The position numbers and the translations under genes are program-made. A stretch of DNA of 7,345 bases from the NCBI GenBank assembly GCA_018698735.1, contig JABIPD010000047.1, positions 1 to 7,345 of the forward strand, written 5' to 3'. Within the stretch, counting starts at the first letter, position 1; each line of letters begins with the position of its first letter. The notes under the pieces were generated by a model. It did not search any database and was not told the DNA's origin. It worked only from the letters and a program-made list of their open reading frames with translations. Origin of the DNA: Candidatus Jacksonbacteria bacterium (GTDB lineage Bacteria > Patescibacteriota > Patescibacteriia > UBA9629 > GWA2-43-13). Of the stretch, positions 4,653 through 7,345 are shown one piece after another.

Positions 4653-4702
4653 GTCATTTATGCCAGAACGATAGAATAGTCTATCAGTCTGGTATAAATG
4701 AC
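4653..4702 (+). other. Extra hairpin in 23S domain I
   Basis: Between GAGGAAAAGAAA and AGTAGCGGCGAG, where E. coli has only a short helix, a 15-bp stem pairs 4653-4667 with 4688-4702, with one G-T pair. A second perfect stem GATAGA/TCTATC (4670-4675 with 4680-4685, ATAG loop) sits at its tip. The structure is stable and lies at a known variable position on the subunit surface. It is probably a helix extension that stays in the mature RNA. Confidence 0.75.
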
Positions 4703-5059
4703 TCTATTCCCTGAGTAGCGGCGAGCGAAAAGGGATCAGTCTAAACTTCACAAACTGCGTTCCAGAAGCCTTCGGGTGGATGGGGCTTAAGGGTACACGC
4801 CCATATGTTCGTGAGGTGTTGTGAGAGATTATGTTTATTCCCGTGTAGTGAATAAGATATGTGATATGTGTTTTCCTGCAAAGGAAAGCATGTGGCCTGC
4901 CTAGCAGAATCTCCTGGAAAGGAGAGCCAAAGAAGGTGATAGCCCTGTATACGAAAGGTGTCACACACATATGGTAATTTTCTCAAGTAGGGTAGGACCC
5001 GAGAAATCCTGCCTGAATCTGCCTCGACTATTGAGGTAAGACTAAATACTCTACAAGAT

Positions 5060-5096
<37 letters not shown>

Positions 5097-5277
5097 CACC
5101 CCGGAAGGGGGATGAAATAGTATCTGAAACCATGTGCTCACAAAGAGCTAGAGCCCTGGCATTTATGCCGGGTGATAGTATTCCTATTGAAGAATGAGCC
5201 AACGAGTTATTTATTGTCGCATGTTTAATCCCGATAGGGAGTATGCGTAGCGAAAGCGAGTCTTAACCGGCGATCGG

Positions 5278-5325
5278 CACTCAATATTTACAGCGCTCTT
5301 TATGGGCCTGTAAGTTTTGAATGTC
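5278..5325 (+). other. Extra hairpin in 23S domain II
   Basis: Between GAGTCTTAA and AATAGACCCGAAACC, E. coli has about 20 nt, whereas this gene has about 65. The added part can fold with TTACAG (5288-5293) against CTGTAA (5308-5313), extended below by TCAA/TTGA. It appears to be a helix extension rather than an intron, since the flanking conserved sequence continues in register. Confidence 0.6.
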
Positions 5326-5833
5326 CAAGCGGCAATGAATAGACCCGAAACCGTGTGAGCTAGCCATGACCAGGGTGAACCTTGCGTAAAAGCAAGGGGA
5401 GGCCCGAACCCACCAGCCGTGCAAATCTGGGGGATGAGTTGTGGTTAGAGGTGAAATGCTAATCGAACACGGCAATAGCTGGTTCTCCTCGAAACAGTTT
5501 TAGGACTGGCCCTCGATGTTCCTTTGGGGGGTAGAGCACTGAATGGATAATGGGGCGTTAAGCTACCGTATCTACTCAAACTCCGAATACCCAAAGTCAA
5601 GAATCGGGGAGTTAGACCGTGGGGGCTAAGCTTCACTGGTCTAAAGGGAAACAGCCCAGATCACAATTTAAGGTCCCTAAATCTCTTCTAAGTGGGAAAG
5701 GTTGTATGGCGACTGTGACAATCAGGAGGTTGGCTTAGAAGCAGCCATCCTTTAAAGAAAGCGTAATAGCTCACTGATCAAGTTTCTGTGCGCCGAAAAT
5801 GTAACGGGGCTAAGAAGAGTACCGAAAATGTGA

Positions 5834-5974
5834 TCCCCCACTTTAGTTTGAGTAATATTCCATCTGTCTTTTTGCGACGGAAAGGTTTCGACTTTTCTTA
5901 TCCGCAACAGATAGTTGGTAGTAAGAGCTCTTATTTTTTAATAAGACCTTTTGCACTCAAACTAAAGTGGGGGA
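5834..5974 (+). other. 23S intervening sequence in helix 45
   Basis: After GGGGCTAAGAAGAGTACCGAAAA the normal short helix 45 is replaced by a 141-nt element. Its ends, 5834-5853 and 5955-5974, form a perfect 20-bp stem. The 101-nt interior holds two further hairpins: one with ATCTGT/ACAGAT (5862-5867 with 5907-5912) and TGCG/CGCA above it, and a CTTATT-TTTT-AATAAG stem (5930-5945). Normal 23S sequence (GGTAGAGGAGCGTTCT) resumes right after. Helix 45 is an established site of intervening sequences that RNase III cuts out in several bacteria, leaving fragmented 23S rRNA. Excision here is inferred, and the element could instead remain as a long helix. It carries no convincing ORF. Confidence 0.85.
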
Positions 5975-6681
5975 GGTAGAGGAGCGTTCTGATTGCGCTG
6001 AAGTCCGACTCGTGAGAGCGGGTGGAGCGATCAGAAGTGAGAATGTTGGCATAAGTAGCAAAAAGACTGGTGAAAATCCAGTCCACCGAAAACCCAAGGT
6101 TTCCTGGGCAACGATGATCGACCCAGGGTTAGGCGATCCTAAGGCGAGGCCGAAAGGCGTAGTCGATGGAAGAGCAGGTTAATATTCCTGCCCTACATTA
6201 GTATTCCAATGGAGGGACGGGGTTCTGAAATTTTTACGTGTTTATTGGTATGCACGTTTCTGTTTTGGTTGAGGCTTGTAGGTAAATCCGCAAGCGGAAT
6301 CGACTGGAATGGGTAAAGGGGAAGCCTTCGGGCGGAACCAAAAAAAAGACAGGATCTCCCAGAAAAACTTCTAGGGCTAATACTAGTGTATCCGTACCGC
6401 AAACCAACACAGGTGGGTAGGATGAGAATTCTAAGGTGGACGAGAGAACCCTCGTTAAGGAACTCGGCAAAACAGCGGTCGTACGTTCGCAATAAGGCCT
6501 GCCCAGCATTACGCTGGGCCGCAGCGAAAGACTTCAGGCGACTGTTTACCAAAAACACAGGTCCCTGCTTAAATCGTAAGATGACGTATAGGGGCTGACG
6601 TCTGGCCAGTGTCCGAACGTTAAGGTGAGGTGTGCAAGCACTGAACTTAAGCGCGGATGAACGCCGGCGATAACTATAATC

Positions 6682-6732
<51 letters not shown>

Positions 6733-7200
6733 ACGCAACGGTCTGAAGACTGTCTCAACGAGGGACTCGGCGAAATTGCAATCTTCGTGAAGATGCGAAG
6801 TACTCACAGTTGGACGAAAAGACCCCGTGAAGCTTTACTACAGCTTGGTATTGATATATGGCTGTTCATGTTTAGTATAGGTGGGAGACTTTGAAGCTTT
6901 GGCGCTAGCCGAAGTGGAGTCGCCAGTGAAATACCACCCTTGACCAATTTTATATCTAACGGTTACCCGTGAAACCGGGAATCGGACAGTATCTGGTGGG
7001 TAGTTTAACTGGGGCGGTTGCCTCCTAAAATGTAACGGAGGCGTTTACAAAGGTTGGCTAGCTGCGGATGGAAATCGCAGTGGTAGTGCAAACGCATAAG
7101 CCAGCTTTACTGCAAGGGTTACAACCCGCGCAGTTGCGAAAGCAGAAGTTAGTGATCCGACCGTGCCTTATAGGCGGCCGGAAGCTCAACGGATAAAAGT

Positions 7201-7236
<36 letters not shown>

Positions 7237-7263
7237 CCACATCGACGGGGAGGTTTGGCACCT

Positions 7264-7345
7264 TAACATATCGGGGTGCTATGGGAGTGATCCCATACCA
7301 AAAAATCGGCTAATAACGGTGAACCCGTAGTTATGCAAGTGGAAA
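7264..7345 (+). mobile_element. Group I intron in 23S rRNA, 5' part (insertion site equivalent to E. coli 2500)
   Basis: Where every 23S rRNA should read GGCACCTCGATGTCGGC, the sequence changes after GGCACCT to TAACATATCGGGGTGC. The last six exon bases GCACCT pair with GGGTGC (7274-7279), the final pair being T7263-G7274. That is the U-G wobble that defines the 5' splice site of group I introns, so 7264-7273 form the P1 loop. Next, ATGGGA (7281-7286) and TCCCAT (7291-7296) form a stem capped by GTGA, a GNRA loop as usual for P2. A further hairpin can form around ATAACGG ... CGTAGTTAT (from about 7312). The catalytic core, any homing endonuclease gene and the 3' exon are beyond the window. A protein-spliced intron is unlikely given the P1 fit. 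Confidence 0.85.

Overview
The window most resembles a member of the Candidate Phyla Radiation (Patescibacteria), probably a Parcubacteria-like lineage. This is inferred from four things: a secreted lamin-tail-domain protein, very short anonymous membrane proteins, a tRNA gene without an encoded CCA end, and a 23S rRNA gene carrying extra helices, an intervening sequence and an intron. No single marker here fixes the phylum.

Left part (1-1733). The minus strand holds the N-terminal 415 residues of a secreted protein with two lamin-tail domains and the start of a PKD-like domain; it runs off the left edge. Then come a REP-like palindrome and a tRNA-Leu(UAG) gene framed by a 15-bp inverted repeat. 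A small two-helix membrane protein gene follows on the plus strand and ends at an A/T-stem terminator.

Middle (1734-3860). Four small plus-strand genes (118, 103, 203 and 101 residues) encode multi-pass membrane proteins I do not recognise. All four start after a near-identical GGAGAA-type ribosome binding site and all four end in TAG. By spot counts they are near 50% G+C, against roughly 30-42% for the left-hand genes. The first two form an operon, hairpins that look like terminators separate the others, and the 203-residue gene has its own likely promoter.

Non-coding block (3861-4419). This stretch is dense with regulatory structure. It contains several hairpins, a near-consensus sigma-70 promoter (3988-4016), a roughly 120-nt leader or small RNA ending in a terminator with a competing pairing, a long imperfect inverted repeat built of ATTCG/CGAAT modules, a short tandem repeat, and a second promoter (4342-4369) just before the 23S gene. 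No 16S rRNA or spacer tRNA lies in the 4.4 kb upstream, so the 23S gene appears unlinked from 16S and has its own promoters.

Right part (4420-7345). This is the 23S rRNA gene through the equivalent of E. coli U2500. It carries extra hairpins in domains I and II and a 141-nt intervening sequence in helix 45 closed by a 20-bp perfect stem. After GGCACCT the universally conserved peptidyl-transferase sequence is broken off. The bases that follow form a clear group I intron P1 (U-G wobble at the splice site) and a P2 hairpin with a GUGA tetraloop. The rest of the intron and the second exon lie beyond the window.
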